This document shows, piece after piece, positions 53,342 through 64,000 of a stretch of 64,000 nucleotides of DNA; position 1 is the stretch's first letter; every line of letters starts with the position of its first letter. Both the position numbers and the translations under genes were made by a program. The stretch is from Nocardioides carbamazepini (GTDB lineage: Bacteria > Actinomycetota > Actinomycetes > Propionibacteriales > Nocardioidaceae). The notes below the pieces were generated by a model. It saw only the letters and a list, made by a program, of their open reading frames with translations, was not told the DNA's origin and did no database searches. The DNA lies in NCBI RefSeq assembly GCF_024614185.1, contig NZ_JAHTLF010000012.1, positions 62,001 to 126,000 of the forward strand, written 5' to 3'.

Positions 53342-54232
53342 TCAGTCGATGTCGACCCGCACGGTGTCGGCGACCGCGACGTAGCCGAGCGCCTGGTAGA
53401 GCGCGTTGGAGGTCGGGTTCGCCTGGTCGGTGAACAGGATGACGCGGTCGCCGCGCTCCCGCAGCAGCCGCGAGACCTCGGCGACGGCGGCGCCCGCCCA
53501 GCCGCGGCCGCGCTCCTCCCTCGGTGTGTAGACCGGCCCGATCCGGCTGACCCCGAAGGCGGGCGGGTTCGCGCCGGTCAGGTGCACCGGCCGGTCCGCG
53601 TCGTCGACCCAGAACCACAGCACGCCCTCGGCGAGCTTGCGCCGCACGTCCTCGATCCCGAACGCCCCCGCCTCGCCGTCGTGGCCGGCAGCGCGACCGG
53701 CCTGCTCGTCGGCGTCGACGAAGAACTGCCGCATCCAGGCGAGTGCCTGCTCCGCCTCGTCCTCGCGGACCGCCCGCAGGCGACCCGGCACGGGCCGCGG
53801 GTCGACCAGCGCGCCCAGCTCGAACAGGCGGTGGTGCAGCTCCCCGCCCACCGTGCGGGCGGTCGCCTCGGCGAGCGCGGCGGCGAACACGTCCGTCGCC
53901 GGCCGCAGCCCGGTGGCCCCACCGACGTCCTCCCCACGAGCCAGGAGCGCGTCGGCCAGCGCCGCCGCGGCGGCGTCGGGCATCGCGAGCAGATAGACGG
54001 GGTACGGCGCGAACGGCGCCGTGCGCATCGCGATCCCCGCGAAGCCGCCGTCCGGGGCGGTCACGACCGCGAACCAGCAGTGCGGCAGGTCTCCCCGCCC
54101 GTGGTCGCGGATCCGGTGGGCGATGGTGCTGACGACCGTGCTCGTCACCGGGTCGCCGGTGAGCCGCTCCCCGGCGCGTGCCAGGAACTCCGCGGCGTCC
54201 TCGGTGAACCAGACGTCGTGCCCGTGACCCAT
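53342..54232 (-). CDS. GNAT-family N-acetyltransferase
   Basis: 296-residue protein with an N-terminal ~130-residue part of unclear fold and a C-terminal GNAT domain: GPVYTPREERGRGWAGAAVAEVSR (acetyl-CoA pyrophosphate loop R-G-R-G-W-A/G) then NPTSNALYQALGYV. Substrate unknown. ATG 54232 is one base after the unknown 54234 gene's stop, so the two are probably one unit. Confidence 0.8.
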   Translation of the reverse strand: MGHGHDVWFTEDAAEFLARAGERLTGDPVTSTVVSTIAHRIRDHGRGDLPHCWFAVVTAPDGGFAGIAMRTAPFAPYPVYLLAMPDAAAAALADALLARGEDVGGATGLRPATDVFAAALAEATARTVGGELHHRLFELGALVDPRPVPGRLRAVREDEAEQALAWMRQFFVDADEQAGRAAGHDGEAGAFGIEDVRRKLAEGVLWFWVDDADRPVHLTGANPPAFGVSRIGPVYTPREERGRGWAGAAVAEVSRLLRERGDRVILFTDQANPTSNALYQALGYVAVADTVRVDID

Positions 54233-54233
54233 G

Positions 54234-55073
54234 TCAGCCGCGCTCCAGCTTGTAGTGCAGCCGCATCGCGGTCGCGCCCCACATCCGCAGCTCGTGGTCG
54301 GTGCGCAGCACGCCGCGGTCGTCGAGATGGACGTGGAAGGTCTCGTGCACGGGCGCCCGCGAAGCGTGGGTGCGCCCACCGTCCTCGACGACGACGTAGG
54401 CGCCGTCGGCACCGAACGGCCCGGGCGGCGAGTCCAGCCGGAAGGAGCCGTCCGGCAGGACCCGCGGCCGGAGGAAGACCTGGACGTTGCCGGACTCCAG
54501 CGGGAAGGCGACGTGCACCGACGGCCGGTCGGCACCCGGGAGCGTGCGGACGGAGTAGCAGCCGCTGAAGACGACCTCGCCCGTGGCACGCAGGGCGCGC
54601 AGCCAGCCGGCAGCGACCTGGCGGCCGGCGGCGTCGCGGATCACCGACACCCGCGAGTCCATGCCGTGAGCCACGTCGAGCGGCCGCATCGGCAGCGCGA
54701 GCTGCTCGACCCGCTTGCCGAAGAGACGGGACACCAGCTCGCCGCCCGGCCAGGCCCAGGGCGCCCACGAGCTCCACACCTCGACCCGCCAGTCGGAGGT
54801 GTGCTCGTAGAAGTCCCGGACCTCCGGGGCCAGGTCGACCGCCCGGAACCCGGGACCGTCGAGAGCCGCCATGGACGGCAGCAGGCCGGCGCCGGGCGAC
54901 TCCTCGTCGACGTACCCGCCCTGACGGTCGGCCTCGGCGGCCAGCCACCCGTCGCGGACGACGGCGCCCGTGCTCGTCGGGGCGCGCAGCCACGGATGCT
55001 CGCCGGCGAGGTCGACCGGGCGGCCGAGGGCGCGCCAGAGCTTCCGGCTCCCCAGGTCGAGCAGCGGCATCAC
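54234..55073 (-). CDS. Conserved actinobacterial protein of unknown function
   Basis: 279-residue protein I cannot name. The start is GTG 55073, or ATG 55070 immediately after, with GGAGGGG upstream. The sequence is rich in Trp and aromatic residues: EVRDFYEHTSDWRVEVWSSWAPWAWPGGELVSRLFGKRVEQLALP in the middle and a C-terminal HETFHVHLDDRGVLRTDHELRMWG. No signal peptide or helix. Pairs with the GNAT gene. Likely an enzyme or binding protein of unknown class. Confidence 0.6.
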   Translation of the reverse strand: MMPLLDLGSRKLWRALGRPVDLAGEHPWLRAPTSTGAVVRDGWLAAEADRQGGYVDEESPGAGLLPSMAALDGPGFRAVDLAPEVRDFYEHTSDWRVEVWSSWAPWAWPGGELVSRLFGKRVEQLALPMRPLDVAHGMDSRVSVIRDAAGRQVAAGWLRALRATGEVVFSGCYSVRTLPGADRPSVHVAFPLESGNVQVFLRPRVLPDGSFRLDSPPGPFGADGAYVVVEDGGRTHASRAPVHETFHVHLDDRGVLRTDHELRMWGATAMRLHYKLERG

Positions 55074-55095
55074 GGCTGGTCGTCTCCCCTCCGGC

Positions 55096-56895
55096 TCAGC
55101 CGTCCAGGCGAGCCAGCTCCTCCTCGACGAGCGCGGGGTCGAGCTTCACGAAGACCGGGGTCGGCTTCGCGACGGCACGACCGACCTCGACCGGGTGCCG
55201 CCGCCACGAGGGGAAGCCGGTGTAGTCGCCGGTGATGATCGGATAGCTCCGCTCCGGGTCGTCGAGGTCGGTGACGTCCTCGATGACCGGCATGGGGGCG
55301 ACCGCGCCGGTGCCACCCAGCGCCTTGTCGACCTCGTTGGCCGAGAACGGCAGGAACGGACTGAGCACCAGGTTGAGGTCGGCCACGCACTGTGCCATCA
55401 CGTGCAGGACCGTGCCGAGACGCTCCGGGTCGTCCTTGATCTTCCAGGGCTCGGAGTCGGACACGTACTTGTTGACGTCCGCGACCGCCCGCATCGCCTC
55501 GCCGATGGCCTGCTTCTGGCGGTGGCGGCCGATCAGGTCGCCGACCGTGTCGAAGGCGGCCTCGGTGGCGGCCAGCACGGCCTCGTCCTCCGGCGCCAGC
55601 GGGCCGGCGGCCGGGATCTCCCCGAAGTTCTTGGCGATCAGCGTCGCGGTCCGGTTGACCAGGTTGCCCCAGCCGGCGACCAGCTCGTCGTTGGTACGCC
55701 GGACGAACTCGGCCCACGTGAAGTCGGAGTCCTGGCTCTCGGGCCCGGCCGCGGCGACGAAGTAGCGGAAGGCGTCGGGCTGGTAGCGGGCGAGCAGGTC
55801 GCGGACGTAGATCACGACCTTCTTCGAGGACGAGAACTTCCTGCCCTCCATGGTGAGGAACTCGCTCGAGACCACCTCGGTCGGCAGGTTCAGCTCGCCG
55901 TACTCGCGCGGCGTGCCGCCCTTGTCGCCCTTCCCGGCGTAGGCGAGCAGCTCGGCCGGCCAGATCTGGGAGTGGAAGGTGATGTTGTCCTTGCCCATGA
56001 AGTAGTAGGACAGGGCCCCCGTCGACGCAGCGTCGTTCCACCAGGCGCGCCAGGCGTCGGGGTCGCCCGTGCGGCGGGCCCACTCGATGGAGGCCGACAG
56101 GTAGCCGATGACGGCGTCGAACCAGACGTAGAGCTTCTTGGTCGGGTTGTCCTGCCAGCCCTCGAGCGGGACCGCGATGCCCCAGTCGATGTCGCGGGTC
56201 ATCGCCCGCGGCCGGATCTCCTCGAGGATGTTCTTCGAGAACCGGATCACGTTGGGCCGCCACAGCCCGGTCGCCTCGCGGCCGTCGAGCCATGCGGTGA
56301 GCGCCTCGGCCAGCGCCGGCAGGTCGAGGAAGAAGTGCTGGGTCTCGATGAACTCCGGCTTCTCGCCGTTGATCTTCGAGCGCGGGTCGATCAGGTCGTG
56401 CGGGTCCAGCTGGTTGCCGCAGTTGTCGCACTGGTCGCCGCGGGCGCCGTCGTATCCGCAGATCGGGCAGGTGCCCTCGATGTAGCGGTCCGGCAGGGTG
56501 CGTCCGGTGGAGGGCGAGATGGCGCCGTACGTCGTCTGCTCGACGAAGTAGCCGTTCTCGTAGACGCCGAGGAAGAGCTCCTGCACGACCGCGTGGTGGT
56601 TGCGCGTGGTGGTGCGGGTGTAGAGGTCGTAGCTGACGCCCAGGCCGACGAGATCCTCGACGATCAGGCGGTGGTTCTTGTCGGCCAGCTCCTGGGGGGT
56701 CACCCCCGCCTCGTCGGCGGCGATCAGGATCGGCGTCCCGTGCTCGTCGGAGCCCGACACCATGAGGACGTCGCTGCCCGCCATCCGCTGGTACCGGCTG
56801 AAGACGTCGGAGGGCACACCGAAGCCGGCCACGTGGCCGATGTGACGGGGGCCGTTCGCGTAGGGCCAGGCGACAGCGGAGAGGACATGCGTCAT
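55096..56895 (-). CDS. metG: Methionyl-tRNA synthetase
   Basis: 599-residue class I synthetase charging tRNA-Met. HIGH motif as PRHIGH near residue 17, zinc-knuckle Cys pairs CPIC and [12 protein letters not shown], and the KMSKS region as KFSSSKK; a methionine-specific anticodon domain follows, without the C-terminal dimerisation extension. Leaderless ATG 56895 with TAGGAT seven bases upstream. Convergent order with neighbours is ordinary. Confidence 0.97.
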   Translation of the reverse strand: MTHVLSAVAWPYANGPRHIGHVAGFGVPSDVFSRYQRMAGSDVLMVSGSDEHGTPILIAADEAGVTPQELADKNHRLIVEDLVGLGVSYDLYTRTTTRNHHAVVQELFLGVYENGYFVEQTTYGAISPSTGRTLPDRYIEGTCPICGYDGARGDQCDNCGNQLDPHDLIDPRSKINGEKPEFIETQHFFLDLPALAEALTAWLDGREATGLWRPNVIRFSKNILEEIRPRAMTRDIDWGIAVPLEGWQDNPTKKLYVWFDAVIGYLSASIEWARRTGDPDAWRAWWNDAASTGALSYYFMGKDNITFHSQIWPAELLAYAGKGDKGGTPREYGELNLPTEVVSSEFLTMEGRKFSSSKKVVIYVRDLLARYQPDAFRYFVAAAGPESQDSDFTWAEFVRRTNDELVAGWGNLVNRTATLIAKNFGEIPAAGPLAPEDEAVLAATEAAFDTVGDLIGRHRQKQAIGEAMRAVADVNKYVSDSEPWKIKDDPERLGTVLHVMAQCVADLNLVLSPFLPFSANEVDKALGGTGAVAPMPVIEDVTDLDDPERSYPIITGDYTGFPSWRRHPVEVGRAVAKPTPVFVKLDPALVEEELARLDG

Positions 56896-56902
56896 GACCT
56901 GA

Positions 56903-56908
56903 ATCCTA
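56903..56908 (-). promoter_or_regulatory. -10 box, leaderless metG
   Basis: TAGGAT on the minus strand, seven bases from the ATG at 56895. Confidence 0.6.
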
Positions 56909-56930
56909 GGGTCGCTCCCGCCACCGGGCG

Positions 56931-58091
56931 TCAGCGGCGGGCTCTCCGGATCCGGCGGGCGGTGCGCAGCCGGATGTCGGGGAGGGCGTCGTAGAGGTAC
57001 TGACCGGGGCACTCGGTCTCGTTCGTGTCGCGGTGGCCGTCGATCACGGGCAGCGTCACCCAGGTGTCCGCCGGGTAGAGGTCGCTGCCGTGCGACCTCA
57101 CGGACGTCGTCGCGAGCGGGTCGCGGTGGTACTTCCGCAGCTTCCAGGCCGCGATCTTCGCGATCCCGGCCAGCACCCTGGGCGTCGGGGCGGCCTCCTG
57201 GTAGGAGCCGAGGACGGCGATGCCGACCGAGGTGTGGTTGAACCCGAGCGTGTGCGCGCCGCGGATCTCCCGGTCCGGGTCCCGGCGCCCGGCCCAGATC
57301 CGGCCGAACCGGTCGACGAAGAAGTTGTAGCCGACGTCGGACCAGCCGAGGCTCTGCGTGTGGTAGCGGTAGATCGCCCGCAGGATGCGGGGGACATCGC
57401 GCCTGCGGTAGTCGTTGCCGGTCGCCGTGTGGTGCACGTGCACCTGCTCGACGGTCTTCACCTTCTTCGGCCGGCCGCTCGCCCAGCGCTCCTTGGCACC
57501 CCACGAGCGGCGGCTGCGGACCTTCGGGCGCAGCGACCTGCGCCGTGGGCGGCCTACGTGGCCGTCGTCGTGGCCGTCGTCGCGCGGGTCGTCGCCCGGG
57601 TCGACCAGGGTCAGCACCGGGTCTCGCACCGCGCCGGTCACCTCGACCTGGACGCCGTCGCTGTCGCCGACCCACAGCGGCTCGGTCCCCGGACGCGGCC
57701 GGCGGCCCTCGACGGTGTCGCGGTCCGGCAGGTCCCGCAGCGCCGGGACGGCCCGCCACGGACCCCACGCACCGCCCACCCCACGGACCCGCACCCGCAC
57801 CTGACCGGCTCCGGCCGACCAGGTGACGCCGAGCAGCGCGAACCGGTCGGTACGACGGGCGGCGGTCCGCAGCACCGCGCCCCGGGCCGCGACCTGCGGG
57901 TCCGGGGTCAGCGCGACGTCGACCGCGCCGCCGGGCCCGCCCCGGTCAGGGCGCAGCCGGAGTCGGGCACCTGCGGTCGCCGGCGCCGCCGCGGCCGGGC
58001 CCGGGCGAAGCCCGACGAGCGGCAGCGCCACGACGGCGGCTCCGAGCGTGGCGAGGTCGCGGCGGCGCAGCGAGAGGTCCGAGAAGGTCAT
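56931..58091 (-). CDS. Secreted PGRP-type N-acetylmuramoyl-L-alanine amidase
   Basis: 386-residue exported enzyme cleaving the lactyl-peptide bond of peptidoglycan. The N-terminus [11 protein letters not shown] looks like a twin-arginine signal. A beta-rich middle (about 45-165) and an Asp/Arg-rich linker lead to the C-terminal PGRP domain: VHVHHTATG (zinc His), [15 protein letters not shown], and [13 protein letters not shown] with the second His and the Cys zinc ligand. The complete zinc set means it should be active. Tat export is inferred from the arginine triplet. Confidence 0.88.
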   Translation of the reverse strand: MTFSDLSLRRRDLATLGAAVVALPLVGLRPGPAAAAPATAGARLRLRPDRGGPGGAVDVALTPDPQVAARGAVLRTAARRTDRFALLGVTWSAGAGQVRVRVRGVGGAWGPWRAVPALRDLPDRDTVEGRRPRPGTEPLWVGDSDGVQVEVTGAVRDPVLTLVDPGDDPRDDGHDDGHVGRPRRRSLRPKVRSRRSWGAKERWASGRPKKVKTVEQVHVHHTATGNDYRRRDVPRILRAIYRYHTQSLGWSDVGYNFFVDRFGRIWAGRRDPDREIRGAHTLGFNHTSVGIAVLGSYQEAAPTPRVLAGIAKIAAWKLRKYHRDPLATTSVRSHGSDLYPADTWVTLPVIDGHRDTNETECPGQYLYDALPDIRLRTARRIRRARR

Positions 58092-58145
58092 GACTCCCGA
58101 GCATGCGCCATCACCCCCGGCCGCGCACGGGCCCGGGCCCGCGTG

Positions 58146-58787
58146 TCAGGAGAAATCGAGGTCGCCGGTGCGCGTCCGCTTGAGCTCGTAGAAGTACGGG
58201 AACGACGCGACGGCGACGCAGCCGTCCCACAGCCGCCCGGCCTCCTCGCCCCGCGGGATCTTGGAGAGCACGGGTCCGAAGAAGGCCGATCCGTCGATGT
58301 GGATCGTCGGCGTCCCGACGTCGTCGCCGACCGCGTCCATGCCCTCGTGGTGCGAGCGCGCCACCGCGTCGTCGTACGACGCGTCGGTGGCGGCCTCGAT
58401 CAGGTCGGCCTCGAGCCCGGCCTCGGCCAGCACCTCGGCGATCAGCGCGATCCCGCCGTCCGGCTCCTCGTGGAGCCGGCGGCCGTCGACATGGATCCGC
58501 TGCCCGAACGCGTCGTACAGGGGACGCAGGACCTTGTCGCCGTACCGCTGCTGGGCCGCGATCAGGACCCGGACCGGACCCCAGGCCGGGGCCAGGATGG
58601 TGCGGTACTCCTCGGGGAGCTCCCTGTCCTTGTTGAGGTAGCCGAGGCTCATGACGTGCCACGCGACCTCGATGTCGCGGACCTGCTCGACCTCGAGGAT
58701 CCAGCGGGACGAGATCCAGGCGAAGGGGCACAGCGGGTCGAACCAGAAGTCGGCCCGGTGGGGCGCGGGCGCGGAGTTGTCAGCCAT
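58146..58787 (-). CDS. DsbA-family thioredoxin-fold protein, Rv2466c-like
   Basis: 213-residue cytoplasmic oxidoreductase resembling mycobacterial Rv2466c (mycothiol-dependent reductase that activates a nitro prodrug). [14 protein letters not shown] near residues 16-29 holds the site Cys, but the second Cys of CxxC is Ala (CPFA), as expected for a monothiol mechanism with mycothiol. [15 protein letters not shown] carries the cis-Pro. Rv2466c also lies next to pepN in mycobacteria; here a CHAP gene is inserted between. Confidence 0.85.
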   Translation of the reverse strand: MADNSAPAPHRADFWFDPLCPFAWISSRWILEVEQVRDIEVAWHVMSLGYLNKDRELPEEYRTILAPAWGPVRVLIAAQQRYGDKVLRPLYDAFGQRIHVDGRRLHEEPDGGIALIAEVLAEAGLEADLIEAATDASYDDAVARSHHEGMDAVGDDVGTPTIHIDGSAFFGPVLSKIPRGEEAGRLWDGCVAVASFPYFYELKRTRTGDLDFS

Positions 58788-58844
58788 GACCGGCCCAACC
58801 CCGAGCCGGGCGCGGGCATTCCCCGCGCCCGTTCCGTGGCGGGG

Positions 58845-60269
58845 TCAGGAGACGTCGACCGTGCCGGTCACCTTCGGCGACCGGGGCACGACCGCCGAGC
58901 CCAGGTAGCGCACGCGCACCGCCTTCGTGCCCCGCGCCATCGGCACCTTGACCTTCACGAGCCCGTCGCGGAGGCGGACCTCGCCCTTCCACGACCCGAT
59001 CCGGACCAGCACCTTGCCCGTGACCGGCAGCTTCCCCGCTGCGGTCACGCGCACCTTGGCGATGGCCCGCCCGTTCTTCGACTTGGTCTTGAGGGTGACG
59101 ACCGCCGCACTGGTCACCCGCGGCGTCGCGGGCAGGGTCTCCGTGTGGGCGAGGAACTGCGGCTTCGCGCCGGTGACCTGCACCGACACCGACGTGCCGA
59201 CGTCCTCGGCCGCGAGCTGGTACGTCGCCCCGGTGGCGCCCGCGACGGGGGCACCATCGCGCAGCCACTGGTAGCTCACCGCCGCGTCCAGCTGGTCGTA
59301 GGCGCCGGGGGTCACCGTCAGCAGCTGGCCGAGCTCCGGCGTACCGCTCATCGTCGCCGGGGCCGTCGGGTGGACCACGCCGGCGACGACGGGCCCGACG
59401 TCGTAGAACGGCGAGACGTAGGTCGTGTACCCCTCCTGCTTCGCCACCACGCGGAGGCTGATCTGCTTCCCCACCAGGTCCGGGGTCAGCGCCAGGCTGG
59501 ACGTGATGTTGTCGGCGATCCGGACGCCGTCGGCGAACCAGCGCCACCGGTTCTCGGCGGGCACCGGGGACCAGCTGCCCGCGGTCGCGCTGACCGTCGT
59601 GTCGACCACCAGCGGCCCGTTGACGACGGGGGCGCCGGTCTGGGTGAACACCGGGTCGGTCGGGGTCGGCGTCGGGGTCGGAGTCGGGGTCGGAGTCGGG
59701 GTGGTCGGGCGGTCGACGAAGTGGATGAAGCCGGTCGGCCACCGCCCGCTGGCCCGGGTGATCGAGCGCCAGTGGAAGGTGCCGCCCCACGAGTCCTCGG
59801 AGACGATGATCTCGTCCGGTGACACCACCCGCTCGACGTAGGCGAGATGGCCCGCGGAGCCCGATCCGTTCGAGTACTTGCCCCACCACGCGATGGCGCC
59901 GACGTTCGGCGTCTGGTCGGTGATGGAGCTCATGTACTTGCCCCACTCGCTCGCGTTGCCGCCGCCGGTCCAGGGACGCTTGTTGGGCATCCCGGCCCGG
60001 ATCATCCGGTAGGCCGCGTAGTTGGTGCAGTTGTGACCGGCGTACATCTGCCAGTACATCGTGCCGTTGGCGGCGCCGTAGCCCGCGTCGGAGTAGCCCG
60101 CCTGGTTGCAGGCGGCGTAGCCGCTGCACAGGTAGGTGGTGCCGGCCGATGGGATCACCGGTTCCGCGGTGGTGGTGGTCGAGGGACCGGCGAGGACGAG
60201 GTACGACGCCAACAGCGTGCTGGCAGCGGTCGTGGTCCCCCAGCGCGCGGTCCGGCCTGGAGTGCGCAT
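58845..60269 (-). CDS. Secreted CHAP-domain peptidoglycan hydrolase with Ig-like tail
   Basis: 474-residue exported protein. Signal sequence (about 15-35), then a CHAP domain (about 50-190): AGHNCTNYAAYR with the catalytic Cys, AGHLAYVERV with His, and SEDSWGG. A (PT)n linker follows, then Ig-like repeats (YQWLRDGAPVAGATGATY) like those in the 44897 protein, and a beta C-terminal module. CHAP enzymes cut peptide cross-bridges or the stem; the Ig tail probably anchors or targets it. ATG 60269 is chosen; other ATGs lie at 60281 and 60290, with no clear ribosome site for any. Confidence 0.85.
   Translation of the reverse strand: MRTPGRTARWGTTTAASTLLASYLVLAGPSTTTTAEPVIPSAGTTYLCSGYAACNQAGYSDAGYGAANGTMYWQMYAGHNCTNYAAYRMIRAGMPNKRPWTGGGNASEWGKYMSSITDQTPNVGAIAWWGKYSNGSGSAGHLAYVERVVSPDEIIVSEDSWGGTFHWRSITRASGRWPTGFIHFVDRPTTPTPTPTPTPTPTPTDPVFTQTGAPVVNGPLVVDTTVSATAGSWSPVPAENRWRWFADGVRIADNITSSLALTPDLVGKQISLRVVAKQEGYTTYVSPFYDVGPVVAGVVHPTAPATMSGTPELGQLLTVTPGAYDQLDAAVSYQWLRDGAPVAGATGATYQLAAEDVGTSVSVQVTGAKPQFLAHTETLPATPRVTSAAVVTLKTKSKNGRAIAKVRVTAAGKLPVTGKVLVRIGSWKGEVRLRDGLVKVKVPMARGTKAVRVRYLGSAVVPRSPKVTGTVDVS
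59658..59701. repeat. Hexanucleotide repeat encoding (Pro-Thr)n linker
   Basis: About seven tandem GGGGTC/GGAGTC-type hexamers on the plus strand, encoding the alternating Pro-Thr linker of the CHAP protein; its length can vary by slippage. Confidence 0.7.
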
Positions 60270-60346
60270 GCTGAACACCATCGGGCACAACCGCCCCAGA
60301 ACGCAACAAAAGTCCCGAAAATCTCACCAGTCACTGGCGTGTCGCG

Positions 60347-60375
60347 TTGACATTTGCGAGTTACATCGCTGTAGT
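60347..60375 (+). promoter_or_regulatory. Promoter upstream of pepN
   Basis: TTGACA (60347-60352) and TGTAGT (60370-60375) with a 17-base spacer, in the comparatively AT-rich 153-base divergent gap between the CHAP gene and pepN. Predicted to start ~50 bases before the pepN ATG. Confidence 0.55.
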
Positions 60376-60422
60376 TCGCGCCTTGCCTGAGGATTGTCGG
60401 ACAACTTCGCGCGGATGCGAGG

Positions 60423-63003
<2,581 letters not shown>

Positions 63004-63005
<2 letters not shown>

Positions 63006-63156
63006 CCCGACCCGGCGCAGATTGAGGCCGGAAACGCGCCGACCCGGCGCAGATTGAATGATCCGAATTCAATCTGCGCCGGGTCGGCGCTTTGCGCAGT
63101 TCAATCTGCGCCGGGTCGGCGCTTTGCGCAGTTCAATCTGCGCCGGGTCGGCGGCG
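63004..63156. repeat. Five-copy palindromic repeat cluster, GACCCGGCGCAG family
   Basis: Core unit CCGACCCGGCGCAGATTGA: forward at 63006-63025 and 63036-63059; reverse at 63067-63090, 63100-63122 and 63132-63156. The second and third form a 24-bp perfect inverted repeat with a seven-base loop; the last two are direct copies 32 bases apart. Two forward plus three reverse copies also form the unrelated cluster at 4999-5144. It lies between convergent pepN and DUF5130 genes and is a likely terminator. Confidence 0.9.
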
Positions 63157-63171
63157 CAGGGGCCGGCCGGG

Positions 63172-63531
63172 TCAGTCCTTGGCGAGCTCGCCGAGGAGCT
63201 CGATGCCGCGGGTCAGCCCACCGGCGAGGTCACCGGACGCGAACGACTCGGTCATCGCGGCGACGGCCTGGTCCGACTCCTCGTCCGTGAGCCGCTCACG
63301 GGTGTGACCGCCCGTGACGATCTCGACCACGCGGCGCTCGGGATCGACCATGATCAGGATGCTGCGCGCGGGCAGCACGAGCGTGTTGTGCAGACTGGTC
63401 GCGAAGTCCCTCGGGTTCCCGCTCGCGGAGCCCACGAACACCGAGATCTCGGCTCGGCACGCCTGCTCGGCGGTGCGGATGGTGACATCGAGGGCAGCGC
63501 GCTCGGTGGCGCTCAGCGTGGGGGTGCTCAT
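63172..63531 (-). CDS. DUF5130-like protein
   Basis: 119-residue cytoplasmic protein matching DUF5130 (TPM-domain-like): AEQACRAEISVFVGS, LILIMVDPERRVVEIVTGGHTRERLTDEE, and ELLGELA. Mycobacterial relatives also sit by pepN. Function unknown; TPM domains occur in envelope-stress and photosystem proteins. ATG 63531. Nine bases after the upstream gene's stop, same strand. Confidence 0.8.
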   Translation of the reverse strand: MSTPTLSATERAALDVTIRTAEQACRAEISVFVGSASGNPRDFATSLHNTLVLPARSILIMVDPERRVVEIVTGGHTRERLTDEESDQAVAAMTESFASGDLAGGLTRGIELLGELAKD

Positions 63532-63540
63532 GGCGGCGGA

Positions 63541-63921
63541 CTACCAGCTGCCGCCGGCGCCGCCGGCCTTGGAGTCCTCGGAGTCGGGGGCCGCCAGCTC
63601 ACCGGCCGCCTTGCGCGGACCGCCGAGCCACTGGTTCTCGGTCTCGAGCGCACTGATGCCGAGGTTCTCGCCGCGGGCGAGTGCCGGGGCGACGTAGAGC
63701 AGCGTGATGACCACGAACACCAGCAGCGGGACACCGCCGAGGTAGAGCCAGGCGTTGAGGACGTCGATGTCGGGCTTGGGCTCCCAGCTGGCCGCACCGT
63801 TGCCCGGGCGCGGCTCCGGGGTGTCGGCCGAGGCGGAGCCCGCTCCGGCGACGACGAGCAGGGCGCTCACCCCGACGAGGGAGCACACGGCGATCAGGCG
63901 GCGTACGGCAGTGCTGGTCAC
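63541..63921 (-). CDS. Small exported membrane protein
   Basis: 126-residue protein: N-terminal signal segment (about 8-32, ending SASAD), an extracytoplasmic spacer, one transmembrane helix (LGGVPLLVFVVITLLYVAP) and an acidic/Gly cytoplasmic tail. Conserved with DUF5130 in actinobacteria by my recollection; no function known. GTG 63921 with TAGCAT seven bases upstream (leaderless). Confidence 0.72.
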   Translation of the reverse strand: MTSTAVRRLIAVCSLVGVSALLVVAGAGSASADTPEPRPGNGAASWEPKPDIDVLNAWLYLGGVPLLVFVVITLLYVAPALARGENLGISALETENQWLGGPRKAAGELAAPDSEDSKAGGAGGSW

Positions 63922-63928
63922 GAGGAGG

Positions 63929-63934
63929 ATGCTA
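63929..63934 (-). promoter_or_regulatory. -10 box, leaderless small membrane protein gene
   Basis: TAGCAT on the minus strand, seven bases from the GTG at 63921. Confidence 0.5.
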
Positions 63935-64000
63935 TCGGCTCCCGATCCCGCGTGGAGGGGTGGTGTCCCCGGCGGCTGTCAGGCGGCTTTGGGACACTGG

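Noticed and set aside
60270..60422. c-di-AMP (ydaO-type) riboswitch upstream of the CHAP gene
   Set aside because: Such riboswitches often precede actinobacterial wall hydrolases, but I could not find the conserved paired core in this 153-base gap; only a -35/-10 pair stands out.
63963..63996. GTGTCCC...GGGACAC inverted repeat near the right edge
   Set aside because: Arms of seven bases 20 bases apart are weak evidence, and the context beyond the window is unknown.

Overview
The window is very GC-rich (around 70% by eye), densely packed chromosomal DNA from an actinobacterium. The best fit is Nocardioides or a close relative in the Nocardioidaceae. Reasons: the LysM / Rv3235-family / SecA block, folC followed by DUF4233, an aminopeptidase N beside an Rv2466c-like protein and a DUF5130-like protein, a 13E12-type HNH remnant, frequent GTG starts, 4-base ATGA/GTGA overlaps inside operons, and many apparently leaderless genes. 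No rRNA, tRNA, CRISPR array, prophage or insertion sequence was recognised. No gene-free stretch exceeds 300 bases; the longest gaps (about 145-175 bases) hold promoters or palindromic repeats and are listed as features.

Layout. 1-5 kb: DEAD-box RNA helicase, a secreted phosphodiesterase-fold protein, L,D-transpeptidase, ParA-like ATPase, short-chain dehydrogenase, then a repeat cluster. 5-11 kb: MarC, PHP phosphoesterase, a rhomboid-like/DUF2156 (MprF-type) membrane protein, a zinc-ribbon protein, histidine phosphatase and MFS transporter. 11-18 kb: a branched-chain (Liv-type) ABC operon ending in two unknown membrane proteins, with CRP-like and KstR-like sites upstream. 18-21 kb: a DUF6174-like lipoprotein and a MaoC/acyl-CoA dehydrogenase pair. 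21-24.4 kb: a secreted EEP protein with a decayed PLD-like tail, then a divergent HTH-regulator / PD-(D/E)XK-like gene pair. 24.4-34.6 kb: two sulfotransferase-like proteins, a small coiled-coil protein, a LicD-methyltransferase fusion, a glycosyltransferase, a secreted PLD protein and an exported EEP protein on one strand, with a formylglycine-generating enzyme and its sulfatase on the other. 34.7-44.8 kb: mostly housekeeping (MgtE-N/CBS protein, DUF1003, Mrp, TatB, LysM, Rv3235-like, SecA, DUF4233, FolC). 44.9-48.8 kb: secreted beta-domain protein, GH43 lipoprotein, decayed HNH gene. 48.8-53.3 kb: FecBCD-type metal/chelate ABC operon with a methyltransferase, behind a Nur-box-like operator, and an esterase. 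53.3-64 kb: GNAT, unknown protein, MetG, PGRP amidase, Rv2466c-like, CHAP hydrolase, PepN, DUF5130 and a small membrane protein.

How the genes fit together. Envelope work dominates: wall hydrolases and cross-linkers, Sec and Tat components, lipoproteins and secreted phosphodiesterases. The most unusual block is 24.4-34.6 kb, where enzymes that could add sulfate or phosphate groups to a glycan sit beside an enzyme system that removes sulfate outside the cell. The best candidate for an undescribed small system is the HTH / nuclease-like pair at 22.97-24.39 kb. Separate inverted-repeat clusters built on the same plan mark several convergent gene junctions.
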